Positions 29,860-38,714 of a stretch of DNA of 64,000 bases are shown in pieces. The translations under genes were made by a program, and so were the position numbers. Numbering within the stretch: the stretch's first letter is position 1; each line of letters opens with the position of its first letter. The notes under the pieces were generated by a model. The model made no database searches. It was not told where the DNA came from and saw only the letters and a program-made list of their open reading frames with translations. The stretch covers positions 62,001 to 126,000 of the forward strand of contig NZ_CANDNZ010000008.1 of NCBI RefSeq assembly GCF_947387555.1, read 5' to 3'. The DNA is from Thalassomonas sp. RHCl1. GTDB lineage: Bacteria > Pseudomonadota > Gammaproteobacteria > Enterobacterales > Alteromonadaceae.

Positions 29860-30131
29860 TTTTTATTACCCGGGTCTGATGTTTTTTTGTTGTCTTTAAC
29901 ATGTTTTGCTTATTTTTCCTGCAAGGTTAACTATAGCTAAGGCTGGCTTTTTTGCTTGCCTTGGGGGGAAATTTATTTGCCGTGTCCGGGGGAGGAAAGG
30001 GGCGGATCCCGGCGCAGGGCCCGGGATTTCAGGGGAAATGCCGCCTTGTCTAAAAGATCTTATTTTCAGGTTTAGCTCCGGGGGCAATTACATGTATACT
30101 TGCCACCTTAATTTATTACGGGGTGATTTTT

Positions 30132-30869
30132 TTGTTAGCTGTTATTCGACTCGTGCTATTGGCTTTAGGCTTAGTGTTATTATCTGTTGTGGCGACCGTA
30201 GGTAGTTTGTTACGGCCTTTTCATCGCAACAATGTGCATTTGGCTTCATTAGTGTTAGGTAGATTTTCAAAAATTATCGGCCTGGAAGTAGAAATCCGTA
30301 TGCCGGATTCGGTAAAGGCAATGGGCCCGGCGGTGTATATTGCTAATCATCAAAATAACTATGATCTTTTTACTATCAGCGGTGCGGTACCGAAAAATAC
30401 CGTCAGTGTCGGTAAAAAGAGTTTAAAATGGATCCCTTTCTTCGGGCAAATGTACTGGTTAACCGGTAATATTCTGATCGACAGGAAAAATAGCTCTAAG
30501 GCGATGAATACCATTGCCGTCACCGCAGCAAAAATTCGGGAAAAGAAGTTATCAGTCTGGTTGTTTCCCGAGGGGACGCGCAGTAACGGGCGTGGATTAT
30601 TGCCCTTTAAAACCGGCGCCTTTCGCACCGCAGTACAGGCGGATGTGCCGATTGTGCCGGTATGTGTCAGTAATTTACATGGCGTGATCAAATTAAACCG
30701 CTGGAATAATGGTAAAATGATTATTGAATTCCAGGAGCCGATAGAGCTGGACTGTGACAAAAGGGAGAGTATTCGTTTACTCGCCCAAAAGACCCATGGT
30801 CGGATGTTAAAAAGAATCAATGAAATCAGCCATGAAGTGGGTACCGAGTTACCGCAAGCGAACAAATAA
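30132..30869 (+). CDS. plsC: 1-acyl-sn-glycerol-3-phosphate acyltransferase (PlsC)
   Basis: Inner-membrane acyltransferase making phosphatidic acid from lysophosphatidic acid. It has an N-terminal membrane segment (AVIRLVLLALGLVLLSVVA), the HX4D catalytic motif in ANHQNNYDLF, and the substrate motif FPEGTRSNGRGLLPFKTG with PIVPVCVSN. I prefer a TTG start at 30132 because GGGGTGA (30120-30126) sits 5 bases before it, giving 245 residues. A GTG at 30123 within that Shine-Dalgarno is the alternative. rraB follows after 15 bases. Confidence 0.93.
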   Translation: MLAVIRLVLLALGLVLLSVVATVGSLLRPFHRNNVHLASLVLGRFSKIIGLEVEIRMPDSVKAMGPAVYIANHQNNYDLFTISGAVPKNTVSVGKKSLKWIPFFGQMYWLTGNILIDRKNSSKAMNTIAVTAAKIREKKLSVWLFPEGTRSNGRGLLPFKTGAFRTAVQADVPIVPVCVSNLHGVIKLNRWNNGKMIIEFQEPIELDCDKRESIRLLAQKTHGRMLKRINEISHEVGTELPQANK

Positions 30870-30884
30870 GGTGAGAGAGAAATT

Positions 30885-31235
30885 ATGAATGATGAAGAAC
30901 TGCAACGTTGGCGGGAACATACCGAAGCGCTGATTGATGAATTGATCGAAGACGGCACCAATGAAGAAGTACATCACACCATAGAACATCATTTTGCCAG
31001 CACAGATTTTGAGTTGCTGGAAAAGGCGGCGGTCACCGCCTTTAAAATGGGTTTTGACGTGGAAGAGCCGGAAGAGGCCGAGCTGGAAACCGGCGAGAAG
31101 ATCTTTGCCTTCGACATTGTTACCGAACAGGCGCTTGATTTTGATATCATTTTCGATGAAGCTAAAACCATGTACCAGCTGGCCAAACAATGTAATGTTG
31201 ATTACGATGGCTGGGGCACTTACTTCGAGGAATAA
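30885..31235 (+). CDS. rraB: Regulator of ribonuclease E activity B (RraB)
   Basis: Small acidic protein of 116 residues that in E. coli binds RNase E and changes degradosome composition and mRNA decay. The sequence is acidic throughout and ends with the family block FDIIFDEAKTMYQLA ... YDGWGTYFEE. The start at 30885 has GGTGAGAG upstream. It lies 15 bases after plsC and 56 bases before a 53-residue membrane protein gene, suggesting a three-gene operon closed by the terminator at 31463. Confidence 0.9.
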   Translation: MNDEELQRWREHTEALIDELIEDGTNEEVHHTIEHHFASTDFELLEKAAVTAFKMGFDVEEPEEAELETGEKIFAFDIVTEQALDFDIIFDEAKTMYQLAKQCNVDYDGWGTYFEE

Positions 31236-31291
31236 GCTGCTAACATAAAGGGCTGAGCAATCTGATTAATAACAAGAAGAAGGAATGAAGG

Positions 31292-31453
31292 ATGGAATGG
31301 CTTTTTCACTTACTACAACCTGGAACTTTGGCTCTGTTGATCCCTATCGTGGCCATCATCGGGGTTTTCGGCAACAAGGCATTAAAAGCCCATCATAACC
31401 ATGTCGAGCGGCTGGCGAAAATCAATCAGGGTATAGATCCCGACCGCGAATAA
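31292..31453 (+). CDS. Small single-pass membrane protein, 53 residues
   Basis: ATG 31292 is preceded by AAGGA and AAGGAATGAAGG-type purine runs. The product has one hydrophobic segment (residues about 9-23, GTLALLIPIVAIIGVFG) followed by a basic/polar amphipathic tail (NKALKAHHNHVERLAKINQGIDPDRE). The layout recalls PspB-like small membrane proteins of Alteromonadales, but the family is not certain. It ends 9 bases before an intrinsic terminator, which supports it being the last gene of the plsC-rraB transcript. Function unknown. Confidence 0.75.
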   Translation: MEWLFHLLQPGTLALLIPIVAIIGVFGNKALKAHHNHVERLAKINQGIDPDRE

Positions 31454-31462
31454 CCTTTATAA

Positions 31463-31490
31463 AAAAAGGCAGCCGAGGTGCTGCCTTTTT
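31463..31490 (+). terminator. Rho-independent terminator after the plsC-rraB transcript
   Basis: AAAAAGGCAGC (31463-31473) and GCTGCCTTTTT (31480-31490) form an 11-bp stem with a 6-base loop. The A/T-rich arms on both sides mean it could also stop transcription from the convergent cyd operon. Confidence 0.92.
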
Positions 31491-31544
31491 GTTTTTATCT
31501 CTCTTTGCCCGCCCCTTCGGGCGCCGGTGCTTTTATGCTTAGCT

Positions 31545-32549
31545 TTAGTAATAGTTCAACTTGCTTGCCTTGCCCCAAAAGACTTTATAAGAAAAAATGG
31601 TGTAGGCCACTATGGTGGGCAACACCACGACCGCGCCGTAAAAAATAAACTGCAGTGACTCCCGGGCACTGGCAGCCTGCCATATGGTGAGCTCTTGCCA
31701 GATAATATAGGGGAAATAGCTGTATGCCAGGCCGGAAAAACACAGGATAAAAACCAGTACCGCGCCGGCAAAGGGAAGCCAGCAGCCATTATCGCCAGCG
31801 TGGGGCACTTTTTTCAGGTAAAAGCAGCTGACGCTGAAAATGATCATAAACAGCAAGGGCAGCGGCAGGAAAATAAAGAGTTGCGGCAAACCTAACCATT
31901 TATCGAAAATCTCCGGGCTGAGCAAAAGATTGGTCAGGCACACGGCGATGATGCCTAAAGCGGTCAGCAGGGCGCTGTAAAAACACCAGCTTGCTGCTTT
32001 TTGCTGTAATTTGCCCGTGGTTTTCATCACCAGCCAGGCACTGCCGATATAACAATAACCGGCTGTGACACAAATGGCGCTGAGGACGGCAAAGGCATAG
32101 CTGGCGCTGGTATCGCTAAAGCCCATGACATAACGGCCGAGCATATAACCCTGCATCAAGGTGGCGAGCAAACTGCCGCCTTTAAAGGCCAAATCCCAGC
32201 TTTTTTTGTTTTTACTGGCGGCCTTGGTACGAAAGTCAAAAGCCACACCCCTGAGGATCAGCCCGAGCAACATAAAAGAAACCGGTAAATACAAATGCTG
32301 CAAGACCAGGGAGTGCGCCTGGGGAAAAGCGATCAGCAATAAGCCGATGGCCAGTACCAGCCAGGTTTCATTGGCATCCCAGAAGGGACCGATAGAAGAG
32401 ATCATGGTATCGCGCTGTTGTTGGTCCTGCATCGGCAGTAAGACGCCGACCCCGAGATCATAACCGTCGAGCACGGCATAAATTAAAAATGAAAGGGCCA
32501 TCAATATCACGAAGGCCAGGGGCAACCAGTCGTTATCAATAAGCGGCAT
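31545..32549 (-). CDS. cydB: Cytochrome bd-type quinol oxidase subunit II
   Basis: Integral membrane subunit of the bd oxidase that reduces O2 with quinol without pumping protons. The 334-residue, multi-spanning protein has the family N-terminus ADGYDLGVG-like segment (here AVLDGYDLGVGVL), the FWDANETWLV block and GPFWDANETW. It overlaps subunit I by 14 bases. No small CydX-like frame follows before the plsC-side terminator. Together with the short Q-loop subunit I it is best described as CioB-like. Confidence 0.95.
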   Translation of the reverse strand: MPLIDNDWLPLAFVILMALSFLIYAVLDGYDLGVGVLLPMQDQQQRDTMISSIGPFWDANETWLVLAIGLLLIAFPQAHSLVLQHLYLPVSFMLLGLILRGVAFDFRTKAASKNKKSWDLAFKGGSLLATLMQGYMLGRYVMGFSDTSASYAFAVLSAICVTAGYCYIGSAWLVMKTTGKLQQKAASWCFYSALLTALGIIAVCLTNLLLSPEIFDKWLGLPQLFIFLPLPLLFMIIFSVSCFYLKKVPHAGDNGCWLPFAGAVLVFILCFSGLAYSYFPYIIWQELTIWQAASARESLQFIFYGAVVVLPTIVAYTIFSYKVFWGKASKLNYY

Positions 32550-33987
32550 AATCTTGCTCTCCCGTTAATTTTTCCTGAGGTTGTTTATGTTGTGGCTTTT
32601 GGTTATTTCCCTGATCATTTTCCAGGGCAATGGCCCTTTTTGCCATCACAAACAGGGTTTTGATATAAGCAACGATAAGGACGCCGTAAACCGTCAGGTA
32701 TAAGGCCAGCGACAGGGCGATATGGCTTGAAGGCACCGTAGTCACGGCATCGGCTGTTTTTAATACTCCGGTAACCAGGTAAGGCTGGCGACCGACTTCG
32801 GTTACATACCAGCCGGCTAAAGTGGCAAGCCAGCCGGAAAAAGTCATTAGCAGGGTGAGTTTTAACAGCCAGCGGGGCAGGCCTTGAGCCGTATTTTTCT
32901 GCTGCTGGGGGCTTTGCTTGACCCTGCTGTGAAAATATTGGTAATACACCAGTAAGGCGGCGGTGAGCAGCATCAGTAAACCGGTGGCGACCATGATCCT
33001 AAAGCCGTAAAAAACAGGGGCTACCGGCGGGTGTTCGCCGCTGAATTCATTTAATCCTTTGATATAACCATCTGTTTTGTGGGTTAAAATTAAGCTGGCG
33101 AGGCTTGGGATCTCCAGTGCCCAATGATTGGTTTTTTCTGCTTCATCAACTAGGGCAAACAGTACCAGGGGCACATGGCTGTCGCTGTGCCACAAACCTT
33201 CCATGGCGGCGACTTTTGCGGGCTGGTGTTTCAGGGTATTTAAGCCGTGCAGATCCCCGACAAAAATTTGCAGCGGGATCAGCACCAAAGCCACCGTCGA
33301 TGAGACTTTCAGCGCAAGCTTGGGGGCGGGTTTAGGATCTCCCTGCAACAAGCGATAAGCGCTGATCCCGGCGATAAAAAAGGCGGCGGTTAGCCCGGAA
33401 GCCAGTAACATATGGGTCAGGCGGTAGGGCATGGAAGGATTGAAAATGATCTGCCACCAGTTTGTGGCATGGGCGACACCGTCGATCATGGTATGGCCTT
33501 GCGGGGTTTGCATCCAGGAATCTAAGGCGATGATCCAAAAGGCAGACATAGTGGTGCCGATGGCCACCACTAAGGTCGCCAGGGTATGGACGCGATCCGA
33601 TACCCGGCCGATGCCAAAGAGCATCACAGATAAAAAGGTCGCTTCCAGGAAAAAGGCGGTCAGTACTTCATAACCGAGCAGGGGGCCGGCGATATTGCCG
33701 ACGGTTTCCATATAACCGGGCCAGTTGGTGCCGAACTGGAAACTCATGGTAATGCCGCTGACCACCCCGAGGGCAAAGGTCAGGGCAAAAATCTTGACCC
33801 AGAAACGGTACACCCGCATCCAGGTTTCTTTGCCGGTTTGCCGGTAGCGGACCTTGAAAAACAGCAGGAACCAGCATAAGGCGATGTTGATGGTGGGGAA
33901 TAAAATATGAAAACTGATATTGGCGGCAAACTGAATGCGCGACAGCATCAAATTGTTTGCCAGGGAGTCGCTGAGTACTTCAATCAT
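32536..33987 (-). CDS. cydA: Cytochrome bd-type quinol oxidase subunit I, short Q-loop type
   Basis: Catalytic haem-bearing subunit, 483 residues (E. coli CydA has 522). His27 in SFHILFP matches the haem b595/d-proximal histidine. Further ligand candidates are His in the MPYRLTHMLLA helix and a Met in the ICPWFAR-equivalent region (KVSSTVALVLIP side), which I did not locate exactly. The quinol-loop motif KHQPAKVAAMEG and the GWYVTEVGRQP block are conserved. The Q-loop is short, as in the cyanide-insensitive (CioA) branch. It follows the GbsR/MarR regulator by 65 bases on the same strand. Confidence 0.94.
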   Translation of the reverse strand: MIEVLSDSLANNLMLSRIQFAANISFHILFPTINIALCWFLLFFKVRYRQTGKETWMRVYRFWVKIFALTFALGVVSGITMSFQFGTNWPGYMETVGNIAGPLLGYEVLTAFFLEATFLSVMLFGIGRVSDRVHTLATLVVAIGTTMSAFWIIALDSWMQTPQGHTMIDGVAHATNWWQIIFNPSMPYRLTHMLLASGLTAAFFIAGISAYRLLQGDPKPAPKLALKVSSTVALVLIPLQIFVGDLHGLNTLKHQPAKVAAMEGLWHSDSHVPLVLFALVDEAEKTNHWALEIPSLASLILTHKTDGYIKGLNEFSGEHPPVAPVFYGFRIMVATGLLMLLTAALLVYYQYFHSRVKQSPQQQKNTAQGLPRWLLKLTLLMTFSGWLATLAGWYVTEVGRQPYLVTGVLKTADAVTTVPSSHIALSLALYLTVYGVLIVAYIKTLFVMAKRAIALENDQGNNQKPQHKQPQEKLTGEQDYAAY

Positions 33988-34052
33988 ATCGATTTACCCT
34001 TAGGTTTATTTTGGAGGTATGCTTTATTCTGTTCCTGGTGTTGACTGCCTGG

Positions 34053-34604
34053 TTACTCTTTATTGGCTTTGCCCGGCAGCAGGCGCTCTTTCATATCCAG
34101 CAATTTGCTCAACCCTGAGCCGAGCTTGAGCAGGGCGGCCACTTTTTCATTGGACATATTCTGCAATTCATCCGTCCATATGGTGAGCATTTCAATGAGA
34201 TCATGCATTTGCTTGACCCTTTGCTGGGCATACTCTTCCTGCTCATTGGCGGGGGCTTCGAGCAAGACATCGCGCAGGGCGGTCAGGGTCGGGTCAACTT
34301 CTCTTTTACGGCGCTCCATCATCAGGTTGCGGGCGATTTCCCAGACATCTTTGGGGGCGCTGAAATACTCTTTGCGGTCGCCGGGAATATGGCTGAGTTT
34401 GATCAGGTTCCAGGACTTTAATTCTTTCAGTCCCATGCTGACATTAGAGCGGGAAATGTTGAGCTGAGCGCTTATTTCATCGGCGTTGAGGGGCTTTTCG
34501 GTTAAGACGATCAGGGCATACATTTGCCCTAAGGTGCGGTTTAAGCCCCAGCGGGAGCCCATTTCGCCAAAATGCATAACCAGGGAGTTAATTATCGGTG
34601 ACAT
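34053..34604 (-). CDS. GbsR/MarR-family transcriptional regulator
   Basis: 183-residue winged-helix protein. The DNA-binding part (ADEISAQLNISRSNVSMGLKELKSWNLIK, then a beta wing with GDRKEYFSAP) fits the GbsR branch of the MarR superfamily, and the C-terminal half is helical for dimerisation. It is the first gene of a probable operon with cydAB (65-base gap), suggesting it controls the bd oxidase and itself. A palindrome, ATTTTCAG-N6-CTGAAAAT, lies 15 bases upstream of its ATG. Ligand unknown. Confidence 0.88.
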   Translation of the reverse strand: MSPIINSLVMHFGEMGSRWGLNRTLGQMYALIVLTEKPLNADEISAQLNISRSNVSMGLKELKSWNLIKLSHIPGDRKEYFSAPKDVWEIARNLMMERRKREVDPTLTALRDVLLEAPANEQEEYAQQRVKQMHDLIEMLTIWTDELQNMSNEKVAALLKLGSGLSKLLDMKERLLPGKANKE

Positions 34605-34612
34605 TTTATCTA

Positions 34613-34640
34613 TTCTGAATTTTCAGTAATTTCTGAAAAT
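34613..34640 (-). promoter_or_regulatory. Candidate operator of the GbsR/MarR regulator
   Basis: Perfect inverted repeat ATTTTCAG (34619-34626) and CTGAAAAT (34633-34640) with a 6-base spacer. A third half-site, CTGAA at 34614-34618, makes a second overlapping dyad CTGAATTTTCAG. The position directly before the regulator start suggests autoregulation and control of the cydAB transcript. Confidence 0.6.
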
Positions 34641-34789
34641 TGTAAACCTAATTTGATCTATGTCAAGAAAAGATCGGTTAGTGACTTGAAATTAAGTGAA
34701 TACCAGCAAGGGGGAAATGGCATTCAGTGATTGAATACCATTGTTTTTCAGAGACTTTTTACAGGGTAACTGGGCGTAAAGGTTTTATA

Positions 34790-36034
34790 TCAGCCATGTT
34801 TAAGGGCGGATAACAACTTTCGGCCCGGCAGTAGTAACAGTAGGTACAATAACGAAGTGCCAAATGAACCGCCACTGCTGCCGGAAGATCTTGCTGCCGT
34901 TTCACCCGGGGTTACCGTGATGGCTACCCGGGCTTTATTCGAGCTGGCACCATTGTTGTTGCTGATACTGTAAACAAAACTGTCTTCGCCGGTAAATGGA
35001 ATATCCGGGATATAGATGATGCTGCCGTCAACTTCATCGACAGTGACGCTGCCATGTTCGGGGCCGGTGACAATATTGACCGATGTCCGATCCAGGGGGA
35101 CCCCATGGTCAAGATCGTTGGCCAGTATATCTATCACCAGGGCAGTATTTTGTGAAGTTGTCACCAGGTCATCTTCGGCCGCCGGGACAAAATTCTCAAC
35201 CAGTATTATCTGGTTGCTTTCAAAGTTAGAGACATAAAGCTTACTGCCGTCCGGGCTGGTGGTAATACCGTTGGGAAAGAGCAAGCCGGCCTCGGCCGAC
35301 CCTTCCAGTTCCAGAGGATCGCCGCCGTTAACCGGTATCTGATAAATCAGATCGTGTTCAAGCGCCGTGGTATAAATCATGTTATTGGCATAAGCGATGT
35401 GACCGGTATAATCCGGTGCCGACGCCAGCTCGGTAACGCTTTTATCGCTTGCTATCTTAAATATCCGGCCGTCATTGTAGTTGCCGACATAAAGGTTTTC
35501 TTCTTCATCCAGATCAATGCCGACCGGGCCGAACAGGCCTTCGCCTGCCAGCCAGATTTCGCTTTCACCGTCCGGAGTGATCTTATAAATCACGCTTTCG
35601 AGGTAACTGGAAACAAAAAGTTCATCCTGTGAGTTAATGATGATACCGCTGGCATTGCCCAGTTGGGCAAAGGTGGAGCTGATTCCTTGCGGTGTGACTT
35701 TGGTGATTACTCCGGTGTTGAAGTTGGCAACATACATATTGCCGCTGGAATCAAATCTGTTGCCTATCGGCCCCGACAACTCTGTGGCGGCATCTGATAT
35801 CGTGCCGTCTAAGGCTATTTTACGGACACTAGTGCCGGATAAAGGGCCATTGTCAAAATTACCGGCATGAGAAACGTATAAGTTGCCATCGGCATCAAAA
35901 CTCAGGCCATCGTTATTGGCTGTTGGCATGACAGCAAATTCACTGTAGTCGGCTGCCATTGCCGCTGAGGAAAAAGTTATCGCCATGGCCAGGGCGCACT
36001 TGCGGATCAAATTTTTGTGTTGCTGCATCTTCAT
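34790..36034 (-). CDS. Exported beta-propeller protein with Big_9-type domain and GlyGly-CTERM-like tail
   Basis: 414 residues. Signal peptide at about 1-28 (KCALAMAITFSSAAMAADY). Residues about 30-275 form an NHL/SMP-30-like propeller with repeats such as GLSFDADGNLYVSHAGN, GNRFDSSGNMYVANFN, GIDLDEEENLYVGNYN and GITTSPDGSKLYVSNFE. Then comes a cadherin/Big_9-type domain (DDLVTTSQNTALVIDILANDLD ... DSFVYSISNNNG). The C-terminus is a Gly/Ser-rich stretch (SSGSSGGSFG), a hydrophobic helix and a basic end, the layout of GlyGly-CTERM sorting signals cleaved by rhombosortase and linked to type II secretion. Binding partner or lactonase activity is unproven. Confidence 0.82.
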   Translation of the reverse strand: MKMQQHKNLIRKCALAMAITFSSAAMAADYSEFAVMPTANNDGLSFDADGNLYVSHAGNFDNGPLSGTSVRKIALDGTISDAATELSGPIGNRFDSSGNMYVANFNTGVITKVTPQGISSTFAQLGNASGIIINSQDELFVSSYLESVIYKITPDGESEIWLAGEGLFGPVGIDLDEEENLYVGNYNDGRIFKIASDKSVTELASAPDYTGHIAYANNMIYTTALEHDLIYQIPVNGGDPLELEGSAEAGLLFPNGITTSPDGSKLYVSNFESNQIILVENFVPAAEDDLVTTSQNTALVIDILANDLDHGVPLDRTSVNIVTGPEHGSVTVDEVDGSIIYIPDIPFTGEDSFVYSISNNNGASSNKARVAITVTPGETAARSSGSSGGSFGTSLLYLLLLLPGRKLLSALKHG

Positions 36035-36468
36035 ATTTCCCTTGTCGTTTTATTGTCCGGGTTTGCCTTTTTATCTTGAGACAGAGGCAAACGTACGGTT
36101 AAGTTCTTGTCCCGTTCAGTGAATTAAAAGCCGAAAACTAGCGCAGGAAAACCTGGGCCGGTCAGCGGCCGGGACCAACAGGATGAAATTACCGGTTCTG
36201 AACTTAAAGCGTCTTGAGAATTACTGTGTATTTGCTTGAAACTTTGTTGAAATTTCCTTGAAATGCATAATAAACAATGGTTTATACCTCGGTGAGACCG
36301 ACTTTTTTCCTTGTTGAATCTGGCTTTGGCCAAAGTGAAAACCCTTGACGCCTGTCAAGGGATGCTTTAAAACTGCTGGCAAGCCCGTTGAAGGCCGGGA
36401 AAAAATAAAAAAGTTTGCGCTGATCAGATGTATGAACAAAATGGATAGCCCACAGCCAATGAGATCTC
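36035..36468. promoter_or_regulatory. Intergenic region with two palindromes upstream of the CadC-like gene
   Basis: 434 bases without a convincing gene. CTTTGGCCAAAG (36324-36335) is a perfect 12-bp palindrome. CCCTTGAC (36342-36349) and GTCAAGGG (36354-36361) form an inverted repeat with a 4-base spacer. They lie about 110-145 bases before the CadC-like regulator, a plausible place for operators of that gene or of the divergent propeller gene at 36034. No T-run follows the second dyad, so it does not look like a terminator. Confidence 0.5.
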
Positions 36469-38703
36469 ATGGAAAATAACACAGCAGCCACAGTCGCCAG
36501 TTTTACCGTGGGAGATTTTACCGTTCACGGTTCACGTAACCTCATTACCCGGGGAGAAACGGAAACTGCCATTACCCCTAAAATGCTGGCAGTATTAACC
36601 GAGCTGGCTAGGTACCAGGGAAAAACCCTCTCGAAAGAACATTTGATTATCGCGGTGTGGGGCACGCCCCATACTTCAGATATGGTATTAAGTCGGGCGA
36701 TTTCTGATTTACGTAAAGTTTTTGGCGACTCGGCGCGTCAACAAGCTTATATCGAAACCGTAACTAAGCAGGGCTACCGCCTTAAACCGGCGGTAAACTG
36801 GCAGCCGGGCGCTGCAGTTGAACCTTTACCGGTTAAAGAAACACAAGCGGCTGAACAAGTGCCTTTAGCTGAACAACCCCCGGGAGTTGAGACAACTGGC
36901 AGGACAGTAACAGCGAAAACTCTCAGGTTGGTTTTTAGTGTGCTGGCTCTTGCCGCCCTGCTGGTTGGTGCTTGGCTGTTTCAGGGAGAAGCGTCAAATT
37001 CGCATGTCGCGGTGAAGGAAGCAGACAAGTTATCTGAGCCGACATTCAGCTATCTTACCCGGGATCAAGCTTATGAGCGTTACCTGAGATTTAGCGTTGA
37101 CGGCAAAATGCTGGCTTATTCTGTCAGTTCGAACGCGTATACTGGCGGCAGAATTGTGCTGCGTTCACTGACGGACAATAAGCTCATCACCCTGGGAGTG
37201 GCGCCAGGATCTGAAGAAAGTGCTGCTGCCTCCTATGATGTTGCCCCGGCATTTTCCCCCGACGGCAAAGAAATCGCCTATAAACATTTTAGTGACAGTG
37301 GTTGTCTGATCCGGGTCTATAACCTGCTCGATGCCAGCGAACGTGAATTGGCCCCTTGTCCCTATGCGCAAACCCAGGCGCTGGACTGGTCTCCCGACGG
37401 CAAACAGCTGGTCACTACGGTATTTAACCAAATCAAAAAAATAGAAGGCCTGGCCCTGATAGATACCGACAGCGGCAATACCCAACTCTTGCCGTCGCCG
37501 CAGCACCCTGCTTCTGGCTATTTGTGGCCGCGTTTTTCGCCAAACGGCAAGACTATTGCTGTGGTCTATTACCAACCCAACAGTCATTTGTGGACTTTGG
37601 CCCTGATAGATAAAGACTCCGGGGCTTTTACCGAAGTGCTGCCTACGGGAGAGGAGGTGAGCCAGGTGGTATGGGATGAAACCGGCAATGCCCTGTATTA
37701 CCTGTTGGTCAATAGCAGCAACGACGGTATCTGGAAAGTTGATCTTGGCAGCAAGGAAACGACATTGATCGCCGGGACCAAAAGCAGCAGCCTGGATTTT
37801 GATGAAGTTTCCGGGCAGTTTGCCAGTATTGCCCGGGATCGTAAAATGAATATCTGGCAGTCATCGCCGGACCCGCAGGGGAACAGGGTTGCCAAACCGT
37901 TATTCAAGAACCTGCCGCACACCAGTTATCCCAGGCTGTCGGCGGATAACAAGATGCTGGCGTTTGTTTCCACCACCTCGGATATAGACTCACTGTGGCT
38001 GCGCTCCCTGGATGATAATTATAACCGCCTGGTTTTTCAGGCCAAAGCAAAGGAAAAGCTGGTGGCGCCGGCCTGGTCACCGGATGGTAAACAGTTGCTG
38101 ATCAGTGTCCTGGGCCAGGACACTAGCCGCATCATACAGTTTGATTTGGAGCTGGGAAATGCCGACGGCTTTGCCGGTGAAAATAATGTCAAAATGGGCC
38201 AATGGTCGCAAGACGGTGCTATGTTGTACTGGTATGAAGAAATTGACGGTATCTGGCAGATCATGGCAAAAGATCTGGCCTCGGGGCAAACACAAAGCCT
38301 GTTGCAGCACCCGGTTTCCAGATTTGCTATTCCTGATAAAAAACACCTGCATTATCAAAAAATCGGTACGGTGAAGGTGCATTCGCGGACGTTAACCGGG
38401 AACGAGTCCCAAATGCCTGCGGATAAAATGTTATTGGCGCTAAAAGGCAGTTATGAATGGGATGCACATGCCGATATTATCTACTATATGTCACCTGGTT
38501 TAAGTGTCGAACCGGCAAGCAAGCCACAACAAATGCTGTTTAAAATGGAGCTGGCAACGGGGCTGTCTGAAACCTTATATGCGATTGATCCTGTGATGGC
38601 AGTCGACTCGGACCGGCATTTAAGTGTCAGCAGCGATGGCGCCATGGCTTTTTATACTAAGCTGGATAAATACCACACCGATGTGGTGCTGATAAACCTA
38701 TAA
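36469..38703 (+). CDS. CadC/ToxR-like membrane transcriptional regulator with periplasmic TolB-type propeller
   Basis: 744 residues. An N-terminal OmpR-type winged helix (about 10-105) has MLAVLTELARYQGKTLSKEHLI and the TKQGYRL wing. A Pro/Glu-rich linker follows, then one membrane helix (about 153-171). The rest is a periplasmic domain of repeated PD40/TolB-like blades (FSVDGKMLAYS, FSPDGKEIAYKHF, WSPDGKQLVTT, FSPNGKTIAVVY, WSPDGKQLLISV). Such one-component regulators bind promoter DNA from the membrane; the periplasmic propeller should sense a ligand or partner protein. The start is ATG 36469 with GAGA just upstream. Targets are unknown. Confidence 0.9.
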   Translation: MENNTAATVASFTVGDFTVHGSRNLITRGETETAITPKMLAVLTELARYQGKTLSKEHLIIAVWGTPHTSDMVLSRAISDLRKVFGDSARQQAYIETVTKQGYRLKPAVNWQPGAAVEPLPVKETQAAEQVPLAEQPPGVETTGRTVTAKTLRLVFSVLALAALLVGAWLFQGEASNSHVAVKEADKLSEPTFSYLTRDQAYERYLRFSVDGKMLAYSVSSNAYTGGRIVLRSLTDNKLITLGVAPGSEESAAASYDVAPAFSPDGKEIAYKHFSDSGCLIRVYNLLDASERELAPCPYAQTQALDWSPDGKQLVTTVFNQIKKIEGLALIDTDSGNTQLLPSPQHPASGYLWPRFSPNGKTIAVVYYQPNSHLWTLALIDKDSGAFTEVLPTGEEVSQVVWDETGNALYYLLVNSSNDGIWKVDLGSKETTLIAGTKSSSLDFDEVSGQFASIARDRKMNIWQSSPDPQGNRVAKPLFKNLPHTSYPRLSADNKMLAFVSTTSDIDSLWLRSLDDNYNRLVFQAKAKEKLVAPAWSPDGKQLLISVLGQDTSRIIQFDLELGNADGFAGENNVKMGQWSQDGAMLYWYEEIDGIWQIMAKDLASGQTQSLLQHPVSRFAIPDKKHLHYQKIGTVKVHSRTLTGNESQMPADKMLLALKGSYEWDAHADIIYYMSPGLSVEPASKPQQMLFKMELATGLSETLYAIDPVMAVDSDRHLSVSSDGAMAFYTKLDKYHTDVVLINL

Positions 38704-38714
38704 TGCCTGTTAAA

